Of a stretch of DNA of 43,648 nt, positions 25,351-33,891 are shown piece after piece; position 1 is the first letter of the stretch; each line of letters begins with the position of its first letter. This DNA is from an uncultured Atopobium sp. (GTDB taxonomy: Bacteria; Actinomycetota; Coriobacteriia; Coriobacteriales; Atopobiaceae). Position numbers and translations under genes: made by a program. The stretch lies in the NCBI GenBank assembly GCA_938028565.1, contig CALIZS010000053.1:1-43648 (forward strand), written 5' to 3'. The notes beneath the pieces were generated by a model. The model worked only from the letters and a program-made list of their open reading frames with translations, did no database searches and was not told the origin of the DNA.

Positions 25351-26142
25351 ATGTACACACCTCAGGATCACACGTTTGCTGTCTGCGCATATGGCGAGAG
25401 TCCCTATCTAGAAGAATGCATTCTCTCACTCAAGGAGCAAACACTGTCTACGAATATTCTTTTAGCTACTTCAACACCAAATGAACTCATTCAATCTCTT
25501 TGCAAGAAGTATGACATTCAGATGTACGTCAATCCTGGACCGGGAGGTATTGCCGGCGACTGGAACTTTGCCGTCAGCGTTTGCACAACTCCTTTGGTAA
25601 CCATTGCGCACCAGGATGACCTCTATAAACCCAACTATGCAGAGTATATGCTTGAACGCGTGAATAGCTCTTCTCGCCCACTTATTTACTTCACCAATTA
25701 TGGTGAGCTTCGTGATGGCGAGGAAGTCCTTGAGAATCGTTTGCTTAAGGTAAAGCGTCGCCTCTTGTACTCGCTCTCAAAGCCAGAAAATGCAGGTAAG
25801 GCATGGGCAAAACGCCGTGCACTTGAGCTGGGTTGCGCTATTTGCTGCCCAAGCACAACACTAGTCCTCCCCAATCTTGAGACTCCTGTTTTTAAGGCTG
25901 GATTTGGCTCTAACCTAGACTGGGAAGCATGGGAGACAATTAGCAAGCGCGAGGGAGATTTCTTATACGACACCCGCGTGCTGATGCTTCACCGCATCCA
26001 TGAAGACTCTGAAACCAGCCACCTTATTCACGATAACCGTCGTGAAAAGGAAGACTTAGAGATGCTCAAGAAATTTTGGCCAACTCCTGTAGCCAAGCTT
26101 ATCAACCTGGCCTATAAAAGCGGACAAAAAAGTAATAGCTAG
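25351..26142 (+). CDS. Glycosyltransferase, family 2-like
   Basis: The 264-residue product has GT-A features: FAVCAYGESPYLEECILSL, the donor-site GPGGIAGDWNFAVSV, then VTIAHQDDLYKPNYAEYML, where HQDD takes the place of the DxD motif. SNLDWEAWETISKREG marks the acceptor side. It is probably a cytosolic transferase that extends the repeat unit. Start is uncertain: ATG 25351 has only a weak site, whereas a TTG at 25339 has GGAG 8 bases upstream. It is transcribed divergently from the first licD. Confidence 0.85.
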   Translation: MYTPQDHTFAVCAYGESPYLEECILSLKEQTLSTNILLATSTPNELIQSLCKKYDIQMYVNPGPGGIAGDWNFAVSVCTTPLVTIAHQDDLYKPNYAEYMLERVNSSSRPLIYFTNYGELRDGEEVLENRLLKVKRRLLYSLSKPENAGKAWAKRRALELGCAICCPSTTLVLPNLETPVFKAGFGSNLDWEAWETISKREGDFLYDTRVLMLHRIHEDSETSHLIHDNRREKEDLEMLKKFWPTPVAKLINLAYKSGQKSNS

Positions 26143-26235
26143 TTTGTCATTACAGCGTAGAAACGTGACAACTAGAAACCATATAAGTGCAGGTTGTATA
26201 CTTATATAAAACAATGTAGCAATCATTGGAGAAAT

Positions 26236-27321
26236 ATGCTGAACTTTGCTGTTGGCCCCGTTCAATCAGAAGACGATGTTCGTGCTCTTGGTGCGCTTGA
26301 TGTCCCCTACTTTAGGACTCCAGAGTTCTCAACCACTATGCTTGAGAACGAGCAAATGCTTTGTGAACTGGCAAAAGCACCAGAGGGCTCTCGTACTGTT
26401 TTTGTAACTGGATCTGGTACTGCAGGAATGGAAACCGTTGTTGCAGGCACCCTCTCAGCAGAAGATAAAGCTCTTGTAGTTGACGGCGGTAGCTTTGGTC
26501 ATCGTTTTGTTCAGCTTCTTGAGCTGCATAACATTCCACATACCGTAATTAAGCTCAACTACGGCTCACCTTTAACTGCAGCCGATTTAGAGCCTTATCA
26601 GAATCAGGGCTACACTGCATTTCTCGTCAATCTTGGTGAGACTTCTCAGGGTATTTTGTATGATGCGGAGCTTATCTCTGCATTCTGCAAAGCAAATAAT
26701 CTATTCTGGATTGCAGACTGCGTCAGCTCATTCTTAGCAGATTCCTTTGACATGACCTCTTTAGGTGTAGACGTCATGATTACTGGTTCTCAAAAAGCAC
26801 TTGCCTGCCCTCCAGGCATTTCTCCAATTGTGCTTTCTCCAAAGGCAGTTAAAAAGATTGCTGGAATTAAAGCACCATGCATGTATCTTGATCTTAATTT
26901 GCTTCTCCAAAATGGAGAGCGCGGCCAAACACCTTTTACTCCAGCAGTACAGACGCTTCTTCAAATCCATAAACGTCTCAGCAACATTGTTAAAGCAGGC
27001 GGCGTTGATGCTGAAAACGCACGTATTGCAGCTCTCGCAAAAGATTTCCGTGAGCGTGCTCAGAGTCTTCCGTTTGAGATGCGCCTTGTATCTCCTTCAA
27101 ATGCAGTTACCTTCCTATCAACAGGTAACTACTCAGCAAAAACGCTTTTCCAAGTGCTTAAAGATGAATACGGCATGTGGATTTGTCCAAATGGTGGCGA
27201 AAACGCAGATACTTCCTTCCGCGTTGGACATATTGGCGCGCACAATGTAAGTGACAATGCCGTCCTTGTTGCAGCAGTTCATGACGTTCAGCGTAGAGGT
27301 CTTTTAACCACTAGGGAGTAA
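26236..27321 (+). CDS. Class V PLP-dependent aminotransferase
   Basis: The fold is that of the alanine-glyoxylate/2-aminoethylphosphonate transaminase group: FAVGPVQ at the start, VFVTGSGTAGMETVVAGTL (PLP phosphate pocket), and WIADCVSSFLAD. ITGSQKALACPPG carries the PLP-binding K187. The start is ATG 26236 with GGAG just upstream; an in-frame start 42 bases earlier is unlikely. It lies 2 bases before the cytidylyltransferase fusion, which suggests that the amino product is then CDP-activated. No PEP mutase is in the window, so a phosphonate route is not supported here. The substrate is unknown. Confidence 0.85.
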   Translation: MLNFAVGPVQSEDDVRALGALDVPYFRTPEFSTTMLENEQMLCELAKAPEGSRTVFVTGSGTAGMETVVAGTLSAEDKALVVDGGSFGHRFVQLLELHNIPHTVIKLNYGSPLTAADLEPYQNQGYTAFLVNLGETSQGILYDAELISAFCKANNLFWIADCVSSFLADSFDMTSLGVDVMITGSQKALACPPGISPIVLSPKAVKKIAGIKAPCMYLDLNLLLQNGERGQTPFTPAVQTLLQIHKRLSNIVKAGGVDAENARIAALAKDFRERAQSLPFEMRLVSPSNAVTFLSTGNYSAKTLFQVLKDEYGMWICPNGGENADTSFRVGHIGAHNVSDNAVLVAAVHDVQRRGLLTTRE

Positions 27322-27323
27322 CC

Positions 27324-28667
27324 ATGACCAAGGTAATCACCTATGGCACCTTTGACCTGCTTCACTATGGTCACACTAACCTACTCAAGCGTGCCAAAGA
27401 CCTGGGCGACTATCTTATCGTAGGCGTTACTGCTGAAGCCTATGATATGGCTCGCGGTAAAATCAACGTAAAGCAAAGCCTTTCTGAACGAATCGAAAAC
27501 GTCAGAGAGACTGGTCTTGCTGATGAGATTATCGTTGAGGAATACGAAGGCCAAAAAATTGACGATATCCGCCGTTATGGTGCAGATATTTTTGCCATTG
27601 GCTCAGACTGGAAAGGCAAATTTGACTACCTTTCTGACTATTGCAAGGTAGTGTATCTTGATCGGACAAAAGGGATTTCAAGCACGGAGCTCCGCAGTGA
27701 AGAGCGTAAACTTTCTGTTGGCCTCATTGGTGACGCTTCTTGGCTTGATAAATACAGGAGGCAAGCTCGTTTTGTAAACGGTATGGAGATTGAGGGCATT
27801 GCTACGCCCGACACCACCATGCTTACTCCTGAGCTATCTGAGCTTCCTTTTGTAACCTCTGATGTCTCCGAGCTTTTGCAAAAAGTTGACGCTGTTGTCA
27901 TAGCCTCAGATCCATCACTTCACGAGAAACAAATCAAGCAGGCACTTGAGGCAGGAAAGCACGTTCTGTGTGAATCCCCCTTTGCTCTAACGCCAGAAGC
28001 CGGCGATTCTCTAGTATCTTATGCTCAAGAGCACGATCTGGTGCTTCAAGATGCTATTAAAACAGCCTATTCAACAGCCTTCCATCGACTTGTTCTTTTG
28101 GTTAAAGGTGGAAAAATTGGCAAGGTTGTCTCAGTTGATGCCACCTGCACTTCTCTTCGTTACAACAAAACTGATGATTCAATCACAGGTGCCAACTGGG
28201 GTGGCATGGGCGAATGGGGGCCAATCGCTCTTCTCCCCATCTTCCAAATTCTTGGCACCGACTATACGTCTTCACAAATCATTACCCGTGGCGAGAAGGG
28301 CTTTGTACACGAGGGCGAGTTTACCAAGATAGATTTTGTCTATCCGAGTGCCGTAGCTTCTATGAAAGTTGCAACAGGTGTTAAATCAGAAGGTGAACTA
28401 GTTATCTCTGGTACTGACGCCTATGTTTATGTCCCTGCGCCTTGGTGGAAAACAGACTACTTTGAAATCCGCTATGAAAACCCTGCGGATAATAAGCGCT
28501 ACTTCTATCAACTTGATGGAGAAGGCTTTAGGTTTGAGCTCATCACATTTGCTCAGGCTATTGCAAACGGTACTTCAAATTCTTATATTTCCCGAGATAT
28601 TTCACGTTCACTTTGCAAAGTGATGGGCGATTATTATCTGGGAACAAATACGTTGCAGATTAGCTAG
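27324..28667 (+). CDS. TagD-like cytidylyltransferase fused to a degenerate Gfo/Idh/MocA-like domain
   Basis: Residues 1-126 match glycerol-3-phosphate cytidylyltransferase: TYGTFDLLHYGHTNLL with HxGH at 14-17, and YLDRTKGISSTELR. Such enzymes make CDP-linked alcohol phosphates. Residues of about 128-447 look like a Gfo/Idh/MocA oxidoreductase (DAVVIASDPSLHEKQIKQA, then LEAGKHVLCESP, then GKIGKVVSVDATCTS). Two hallmarks are lost: the glycine-rich dinucleotide loop reads GLIGDASW, and the catalytic EKP motif reads E217-S218-P219. The second domain may therefore be catalytically altered or a binding module. It starts 2 bases after the aminotransferase and precedes the membrane phosphotransferase by 25 bases. 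Confidence 0.88.
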   Translation: MTKVITYGTFDLLHYGHTNLLKRAKDLGDYLIVGVTAEAYDMARGKINVKQSLSERIENVRETGLADEIIVEEYEGQKIDDIRRYGADIFAIGSDWKGKFDYLSDYCKVVYLDRTKGISSTELRSEERKLSVGLIGDASWLDKYRRQARFVNGMEIEGIATPDTTMLTPELSELPFVTSDVSELLQKVDAVVIASDPSLHEKQIKQALEAGKHVLCESPFALTPEAGDSLVSYAQEHDLVLQDAIKTAYSTAFHRLVLLVKGGKIGKVVSVDATCTSLRYNKTDDSITGANWGGMGEWGPIALLPIFQILGTDYTSSQIITRGEKGFVHEGEFTKIDFVYPSAVASMKVATGVKSEGELVISGTDAYVYVPAPWWKTDYFEIRYENPADNKRYFYQLDGEGFRFELITFAQAIANGTSNSYISRDISRSLCKVMGDYYLGTNTLQIS

Positions 28668-28692
28668 CTTCAGATTTGAACAAGGAGTTTCG

Positions 28693-30813
28693 TTGACTAT
28701 GACCACATCGTCATCCAATAAAATTTTGCTCATTATTCACGGGGTACTCTACACACTTGTGTTAACTCTGGCCTGGTGGGCACTCCTACCAGCAACAGCT
28801 CAGGCGTACGTTGACCCGTCAGTTATGACCTACACCATTCAGGCGCTGGCAGCAGTTGTAGTAGCGCTCTCAGCCGTGCTTGGTGTGGCGTTTAGGCGCT
28901 CTCGTAAGGTGCTGTTCCGCATCCTTAAGATTGATGAGAACGCAAACAAGATTGTTGAAGGCAAAGTTCACAAGGTAGACGCTAAAGGCGCTGAAGCCGC
29001 AAACGCTCAGATGAAAGAGATCCTCGCAGCAGAAGCCGTTCGACTTAAAGAGCAAAAAGAGGGCACCCTCAAGCCCAAAGGTCGTATTGGTGTCGCATTT
29101 TTAGTTTCATTCTTTACGGTATTCACTATCTTGGTTGTAGCTCCACTTGAGCTGGTAGCCAGCAACGCAAAGGATTTATCGTTTAGTCTTAATGACGTAG
29201 CAGGTCCTGTATTTTTATCTGGTCTTTTACTAACGCTTGTTTCTACTGCAGCGCTTTCATTACTTCGGAAACGCATGTTTAACGTTGCAGTTGCGCTCGT
29301 AGGCGCCATCGGCGTGGCATCGTATGTTCAAGCAGTATTCTTGAACGGTGGCATGCCTCTTGCTGATGGTCATGAGGTCATTTGGTCCAACTTTACCAGT
29401 CAGATGATTGTTTCTGGCTTCATTTGGCTGGCAATTATTGCTGCTGCAGTGATCTTCTCGCTCCTTAAAGCAAGGCAGCTTAGAACAGGCCTTCTAGTAA
29501 CCGCAACGGCTCTTATCATTGTCCAGGCAGTAGGTGTTGCAAGTCTGTGGGGACCAGCTGTAGCTGCATTTACCGATGTAAACACAAGAGAATCTCAGCA
29601 AATCTATGCCACAAGAGATGGACTCTTTAACGTATCTTCCAAGAAGAACGTTGTGGTGTTTGTCCTAGACACTACCGATACTGCCTTTGTACAGCAACTT
29701 TATAACGAATATCCCGAGACATTTACTCATATGACAGGCTTTACCTGGTACAGAAATTCCGCGGGTTCAATGATTCCAACACGCTATGGCATTCCTTCCC
29801 TTGTCTTTGAAAATCGTCTGCAACCTGGCCAGTCATTTGGTGACTTTGTTAATGGTTGGGCAGATAACAGCCATTATCTAAATGACATCAACAAACTTGG
29901 CTATTCCGTTGGCCTCTATACCGATAACTTCAATTCAATTTATACCGACTATATGCACAACCGCACTATCAACTATCACGAGCTTCGCGGCCGTGGTTCA
30001 GAGAATCAGCTCAACGTTCTTGGTGCGCTGCGTATTCTTTATAAGACGGCTTTCTGTAGAGATATGCCTTGGGTATTTAAGCCTCGCTTCTGGTATTACA
30101 CCGAAGACCTTAACATGCGTATGATGAGGAAATTTACGTATGACGAGGTAGACATGTCTTCTCAACGTTATAACGAAGACGATCTTAAGTATTACCAAGA
30201 ACTCCAGCACTATGGTTTGTCTGTTCATGATGAAAACGATACGGGAAGTTTCCGCTTCATTCATCTTATGGGCTCTCATGGTCCTTTCATTCTTAATAGG
30301 AACCTTGAGCGCCCTAAAGATCCAAGCGAAGAGAATGAGATTGAGCAGACCCGCGGTGCTTGGAAAATCGTAGATGCTTATATTGCAGAGCTTAAACGCC
30401 TTGGTCTCTACGAAAATACTTCTATTATTGTGACTGCTGACCATGGTCGCTGGTATCTGACACCAAACGACATTACAGAGACTTCTGCTCCAGCAATCTT
30501 CTATAAACCTGCTGGTCAAAGCGCAGAAGAAGCCGAGCAACCTATGCAGATCTCAGATGCTCCTGTCTGGCACTACGATATCTTGGCTCAAACGCTTAAG
30601 GATATGGGTGCAGATTCTCAGATGCTCTCTAACTACACCACTCCTCTTGATGAGTCTTATGAGGGAGAGAATCGTCCTCGTTACTACATTGAAACTATTA
30701 CCGAGAATAACCGCGATGCAGAACTTAGAGAGTTTGTCATCAATGGCGATGCAACCGACTTTACTACCTGGAGTTTGACGGGAAATAACTGGAGACTCGT
30801 TTCCGATAAATAG
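28693..30813 (+). CDS. Membrane phosphotransferase of the alkaline phosphatase/sulfatase superfamily (LTA synthase-like)
   Basis: The first 300 residues hold about seven hydrophobic segments; the rest is an extracytoplasmic sulfatase-fold domain. Metal and catalytic motifs are VVVFVLDTTDTAF (Asp near 322), GSMIPTRYGIPS (candidate nucleophile Thr near 362), HLMGSHGPFIL, and VTADHGRWY (about 581-588). Relatives transfer phosphoglycerol or phosphoethanolamine from lipids to glycans. It ends the aminotransferase/cytidylyltransferase operon and is followed by a terminator. The TTG at 28693 (AAGGAG 5 bases upstream) is taken as the start; the ATG at 28699 is an alternative. Confidence 0.85.
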   Translation: MTMTTSSSNKILLIIHGVLYTLVLTLAWWALLPATAQAYVDPSVMTYTIQALAAVVVALSAVLGVAFRRSRKVLFRILKIDENANKIVEGKVHKVDAKGAEAANAQMKEILAAEAVRLKEQKEGTLKPKGRIGVAFLVSFFTVFTILVVAPLELVASNAKDLSFSLNDVAGPVFLSGLLLTLVSTAALSLLRKRMFNVAVALVGAIGVASYVQAVFLNGGMPLADGHEVIWSNFTSQMIVSGFIWLAIIAAAVIFSLLKARQLRTGLLVTATALIIVQAVGVASLWGPAVAAFTDVNTRESQQIYATRDGLFNVSSKKNVVVFVLDTTDTAFVQQLYNEYPETFTHMTGFTWYRNSAGSMIPTRYGIPSLVFENRLQPGQSFGDFVNGWADNSHYLNDINKLGYSVGLYTDNFNSIYTDYMHNRTINYHELRGRGSENQLNVLGALRILYKTAFCRDMPWVFKPRFWYYTEDLNMRMMRKFTYDEVDMSSQRYNEDDLKYYQELQHYGLSVHDENDTGSFRFIHLMGSHGPFILNRNLERPKDPSEENEIEQTRGAWKIVDAYIAELKRLGLYENTSIIVTADHGRWYLTPNDITETSAPAIFYKPAGQSAEEAEQPMQISDAPVWHYDILAQTLKDMGADSQMLSNYTTPLDESYEGENRPRYYIETITENNRDAELREFVINGDATDFTTWSLTGNNWRLVSDK

Positions 30814-30846
30814 CTCTTGTAAACGCAGTTCCAGCCTTGGACATAC

Positions 30847-30886
30847 AAAAGCGAGCCGTTCTTATCGCAGAATGGCTCGCTTTTTG
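30847..30886. terminator. Bidirectional terminator between convergent genes
   Basis: AAAAGCGAGCC and GGCTCGCTTTTT form the outer stem, extended by GTTCT/AGAAT pairing around a TATCGC loop. A T-run follows on the plus strand and, from the A-run, on the minus strand. It separates the plus-strand phosphotransferase from the minus-strand LicB-like gene. Confidence 0.88.
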
Positions 30887-30914
30887 TAAAGACGTCTAGA
30901 AGTCCAGCAACGAA

Positions 30915-31862
30915 TTAATCTCTCTTGAGCAGCTCGTTCCAGTCTGGAGTAGCCGAAAGAACCGTTCCTACAATAATGACAATGCAGCAAATCACCGTCA
31001 AAGGAGATGGAATTGCTTCTGGCATAATTGCTGGCAAAATAATACCCGCAAGTGCGGCAAAAATGACTGACCAGGCAGAATAAGAAATATTCAAGGCCAT
31101 ACCGCGAGAAGCGCCAATAGCGTCAATGGCCTTGTAGTAGAAGAGATACGAGGCAGTACCAGCAAGTGCCGCAATAAAGACAACGCCGTTAGCAGGAGTA
31201 ACTGCAACCTGGCTTGCAAACTCTACAGAGCCTGCGAGAGGCAGGATAATAAGACCATAAGCAAACGCAGAGGTGGTTTCTCTAATTTGAAGTGCGGTTT
31301 CATTATCAACAGCATCGTCTTGCATACCCCAAGCCAAAATAACTGCCTCGGAGCCCCAACCAAAGACACAAGCTACAACGCCTAAGATTCCAACAAGAAC
31401 GTTTCCATTACCCTCTCCTGCAGCAGTTGATACACCAATGACCATAACGCCTACAAGAGCAACAATAAGGGCAATAACCTGCTTCAAATTCATTTTTTCT
31501 TTAAGCAGAAGCCATGCTAAAAGCGAGCCAACGGCTGGATAAAAAGCTGAAATAGCAGCAGTATAACCAGGTCCAATAGCATTAATTGCGGCAAGATAAC
31601 CGCTCATACCAATTGGTCCGCCTAAAAGAGCGCCCAGCATAACAACACGACCGCTCTTTGTTTTTGCTGCCTCAAGGGTGTCTTTAAGTCTGCCTTTCTG
31701 AGCCATCATGACTAAAAGAACTGCAGCGGCAAAGAAATCGTGCATGAATGCGCTGGCAAATGAGGCCTGAGCTGAATCAACATAAGGACTCATACCAAGA
31801 GCAACGCCAAGTATAACGGTATCAACCGCCCAAAGAATACCACTTAAAAGACCGTAATACAT
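30915..31862 (-). CDS. LicB-like DMT/EamA family permease (probable choline or related uptake)
   Basis: The 315-residue protein has ten hydrophobic segments in two EamA repeats (YYGLLSGILWAVDTVILGVA; GPIGMSGYLAAINAIGPGYT; YFYKAIDAIGASRGMALNIS has the same layout, with LFYYKAID in this protein). LicB of lic loci imports choline. The gene follows the LicC-LicA fusion after 17 bases, as licB adjoins licA and licC in other bacteria. Start ATG 31862 has AGGAG 5 bases upstream; a longer reading from 31904 overlaps the fusion gene and is unlikely. Confidence 0.85.
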   Translation of the reverse strand: MYYGLLSGILWAVDTVILGVALGMSPYVDSAQASFASAFMHDFFAAAVLLVMMAQKGRLKDTLEAAKTKSGRVVMLGALLGGPIGMSGYLAAINAIGPGYTAAISAFYPAVGSLLAWLLLKEKMNLKQVIALIVALVGVMVIGVSTAAGEGNGNVLVGILGVVACVFGWGSEAVILAWGMQDDAVDNETALQIRETTSAFAYGLIILPLAGSVEFASQVAVTPANGVVFIAALAGTASYLFYYKAIDAIGASRGMALNISYSAWSVIFAALAGIILPAIMPEAIPSPLTVICCIVIIVGTVLSATPDWNELLKRD

Positions 31863-31879
31863 AGTTTCTCCTTTTGCCC

Positions 31880-33670
31880 TTAGTTCTGAGCGTCTTCGTA
31901 CCAAGAAAGAACACGATCAATATTGTTTGCAGCATAGCGATAGTAAATGAAGAACCACTCGCCTACGTTCTCGCCTTCAGCCTCTTTTACAAGTGACCAT
32001 AGATACCAGCACCAGCCTGCAAAGACCACATAACTCCAGAAGTGCCTGCGCTGCTCAAACGTTGCTTCTTTTCCAAAGTAGTAATCAATAGCTGCGTTTG
32101 CTTCATCGTCAGTAAGCTCACAACAAACCGTAAAGGTACCAAAGTCATTTGCCTCATCAGACATACCTGCGTATTCCCAGTCAATAAGGCTGTAGTTGCC
32201 GCCCTCATCAATCAAGAAATTCAGATAGAAGAAATCATTGTGAGAAATAACAACGGGATACTGATCAGCGTCAGCATACTTCTTCAAGCGCAGGACCTTC
32301 TCGCGAAGCTCGTAATAACCAGGAATCTCAATAGGACCCTCTTCTAACAGGAGTTTCTCGTAATTAAGACCCTCATTGACAAAGTCAAAGGAGCGATCAA
32401 GTGAGGCGCCGCTGTGATGCAGTTTGTGTCCCATCTCCATTGCGCGTTTAAGCTGCTCAGGATTATGAGGATCAAGGTTCTGAGCGTTCTTTACAAACTT
32501 AGAGATCTTCCAGCCCTCTTTTTGATCCTCGTAAATAAAGGTGTTATCAAGACCCAGCTCACGAGCAAGACGAAGACCAGCCTCTTCAGCCGCGCGATCA
32601 ACAAGCTTCTCGGTGCCAACACCTGGATGCCTATAGACATACTCCTGAGCGTCTTCACCATGGCCCACAATAAAGTGAGCAGACAGATTAGTAAGACCCT
32701 GCTTTAGTGGATAGAAGCCGTGAATGTCCTTCTTCTGGCAGTGGAGTACAGAAACAATATTGTCAAAAATCTCTGAATCTATATTCTCAATGAAGGCTGG
32801 GTCAAACTGACGCAGCTCATCAAGGGAGTCAAACTCATAAATAACGCCGTCAGGATATTTTCTGATGCTCATAGAGAGCTCTTTGATGTGACGGACGTAA
32901 ATCTCTTCCCAAAGCATATCAACAGTCTCTGGCTTGTCGTAAACCTCTTCAAGAATATCTACAAATTTCTTAGAGAATTGTCTGTCAAAGAAGACGTGGC
33001 CGAGCATAATCCAAGAGTTAGAGCCACCAATTTCTACGCCGGTAATACGTCCACCGCGGCCCTCTTTAAGACACCACTCGTCAGTTTCTCCTGCCACATA
33101 GGTTGCTGAATAGTAGGCCTCAAAAACGTAATGCTCAAAAGGATTCTGAGTAAAATAATCATCGGAAGAGCAAATATAGGTGTTATCCAACTGCTCTTTG
33201 ACATACCAGAGTGTAGAGTTATTGTTTCTCGTTGCGTAATCTGGGTTCACAACAATCTTGACACCATACTTTTCAGTCAGGTAGAAAAAATACTCCTTTT
33301 TATAGCCAACAACTACGGTGATATCGGTAATACCAGCCTCCATAAGCTGATGGATCTGGCGCTCAATGAGAACTTCTCCGCGAACCTTCAAGACTCCCTT
33401 TGGCTTCTCATAAGAGATTGGTGCAAAGCGAGAAGAAAGACCAGCTGCCATAATAATGGCATTCTTGACCTCGTAAGGCTTCAGAGCTTCGAGACCCTTT
33501 GGGGTAATTAGACTATCGTCAATAAGACCCTGATCCTCCAGAGTTTTGACTGCTGAGTTAACAAATCCAAGGGAAAGGTCTGTATATTCTGCAAGCTGTC
33601 TTTGATTGAGCTTCTCATTAGACTGAGCAATAGTTTTAAGTACGGAAAAAACGTTTTTTGTCAGTGCCAC
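31880..33670 (-). CDS. Winged-helix/LicC-like cytidylyltransferase/LicA-like choline kinase fusion
   Basis: Three parts sit in one 596-residue chain. Residues 1-65 are a winged helix (LNQRQLAEYTDLSLGFVNSA, then VKTLEDQGLI). Residues of about 68-290 are a sugar-nucleotidyltransferase-type domain: NAIIMAAGLSSRFAPISYEK, then VVVGYKK, then CSSDDYFTQNPF. Residues of about 300-596 are a choline/aminoglycoside kinase: ISHNDFFYLNF with catalytic Asp near 477, and LIDWEYAGMSDEANDFGTF with metal-binding Asp near 496. Together they would phosphorylate an imported amino-alcohol and make its CDP derivative for LicD. The GTG start is 3 bases after GGAGGA. The winged helix may regulate its own operon through the site at 33745-33779. 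Confidence 0.9.
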   Translation of the reverse strand: MALTKNVFSVLKTIAQSNEKLNQRQLAEYTDLSLGFVNSAVKTLEDQGLIDDSLITPKGLEALKPYEVKNAIIMAAGLSSRFAPISYEKPKGVLKVRGEVLIERQIHQLMEAGITDITVVVGYKKEYFFYLTEKYGVKIVVNPDYATRNNNSTLWYVKEQLDNTYICSSDDYFTQNPFEHYVFEAYYSATYVAGETDEWCLKEGRGGRITGVEIGGSNSWIMLGHVFFDRQFSKKFVDILEEVYDKPETVDMLWEEIYVRHIKELSMSIRKYPDGVIYEFDSLDELRQFDPAFIENIDSEIFDNIVSVLHCQKKDIHGFYPLKQGLTNLSAHFIVGHGEDAQEYVYRHPGVGTEKLVDRAAEEAGLRLARELGLDNTFIYEDQKEGWKISKFVKNAQNLDPHNPEQLKRAMEMGHKLHHSGASLDRSFDFVNEGLNYEKLLLEEGPIEIPGYYELREKVLRLKKYADADQYPVVISHNDFFYLNFLIDEGGNYSLIDWEYAGMSDEANDFGTFTVCCELTDDEANAAIDYYFGKEATFEQRRHFWSYVVFAGWCWYLWSLVKEAEGENVGEWFFIYYRYAANNIDRVLSWYEDAQN

Positions 33671-33731
33671 GGTTCCTCCAATTGAAGACCTCTGATAGCA
33701 ATAAATAGTTTCAATCTAAAGCACTCTTAAG

Positions 33732-33760
33732 ATGTTACTCCTATGTTCAAATTTTGACAA
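33732..33760 (-). promoter_or_regulatory. Candidate promoter of the licCA-licB operon
   Basis: On the minus strand TTGTCA (33760-33755) and TAACAT (33737-33732) are separated by exactly 17 bases. The start codon of the fusion gene is 62 bases downstream of the -10 element. The -35 element lies inside the inverted repeat at 33745-33779. Confidence 0.55.
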
Positions 33761-33779
33761 TATATATATTATTTTGAAC
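33745..33779. promoter_or_regulatory. Inverted repeat GTTCAAA-N21-TTTGAAC overlapping the promoter
   Basis: The arms GTTCAAA (33745-33751) and TTTGAAC (33773-33779) are perfect inverted copies flanking an AT-rich stretch. They cover the -35 element and part of the spacer. A dimeric winged-helix regulator bound here would block polymerase. The obvious candidate is the N-terminal domain of the downstream product, but that is inference. Confidence 0.45.
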
Positions 33780-33832
33780 AAATTAGTATCAGCACCGAGT
33801 TTTCCTGTTACTCGTTCAGCGAGACTTACAAA

Positions 33833-33855
33833 AAACGGCACAAACTGTGCCGTTT
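33833..33855 (-). terminator. Terminator downstream of the second licD
   Basis: AAACGGCAC and GTGCCGTTT are perfect 9-base arms around a five-base loop, followed on the minus strand by TTTTGTAAG. It ends the rmlA-rmlD-rmlB-licD transcript before the licCA promoter. Confidence 0.85.
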
Positions 33856-33891
33856 AGAGTGTTTGCTATAAATGAGAAGCTAGACCTTGAA

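Noticed and set aside
26236..28667. Phosphonate biosynthesis (2-aminoethylphosphonate) operon
   Set aside because: The aminotransferase resembles the PhnW group, but no PEP mutase or phosphonopyruvate decarboxylase is in the window.
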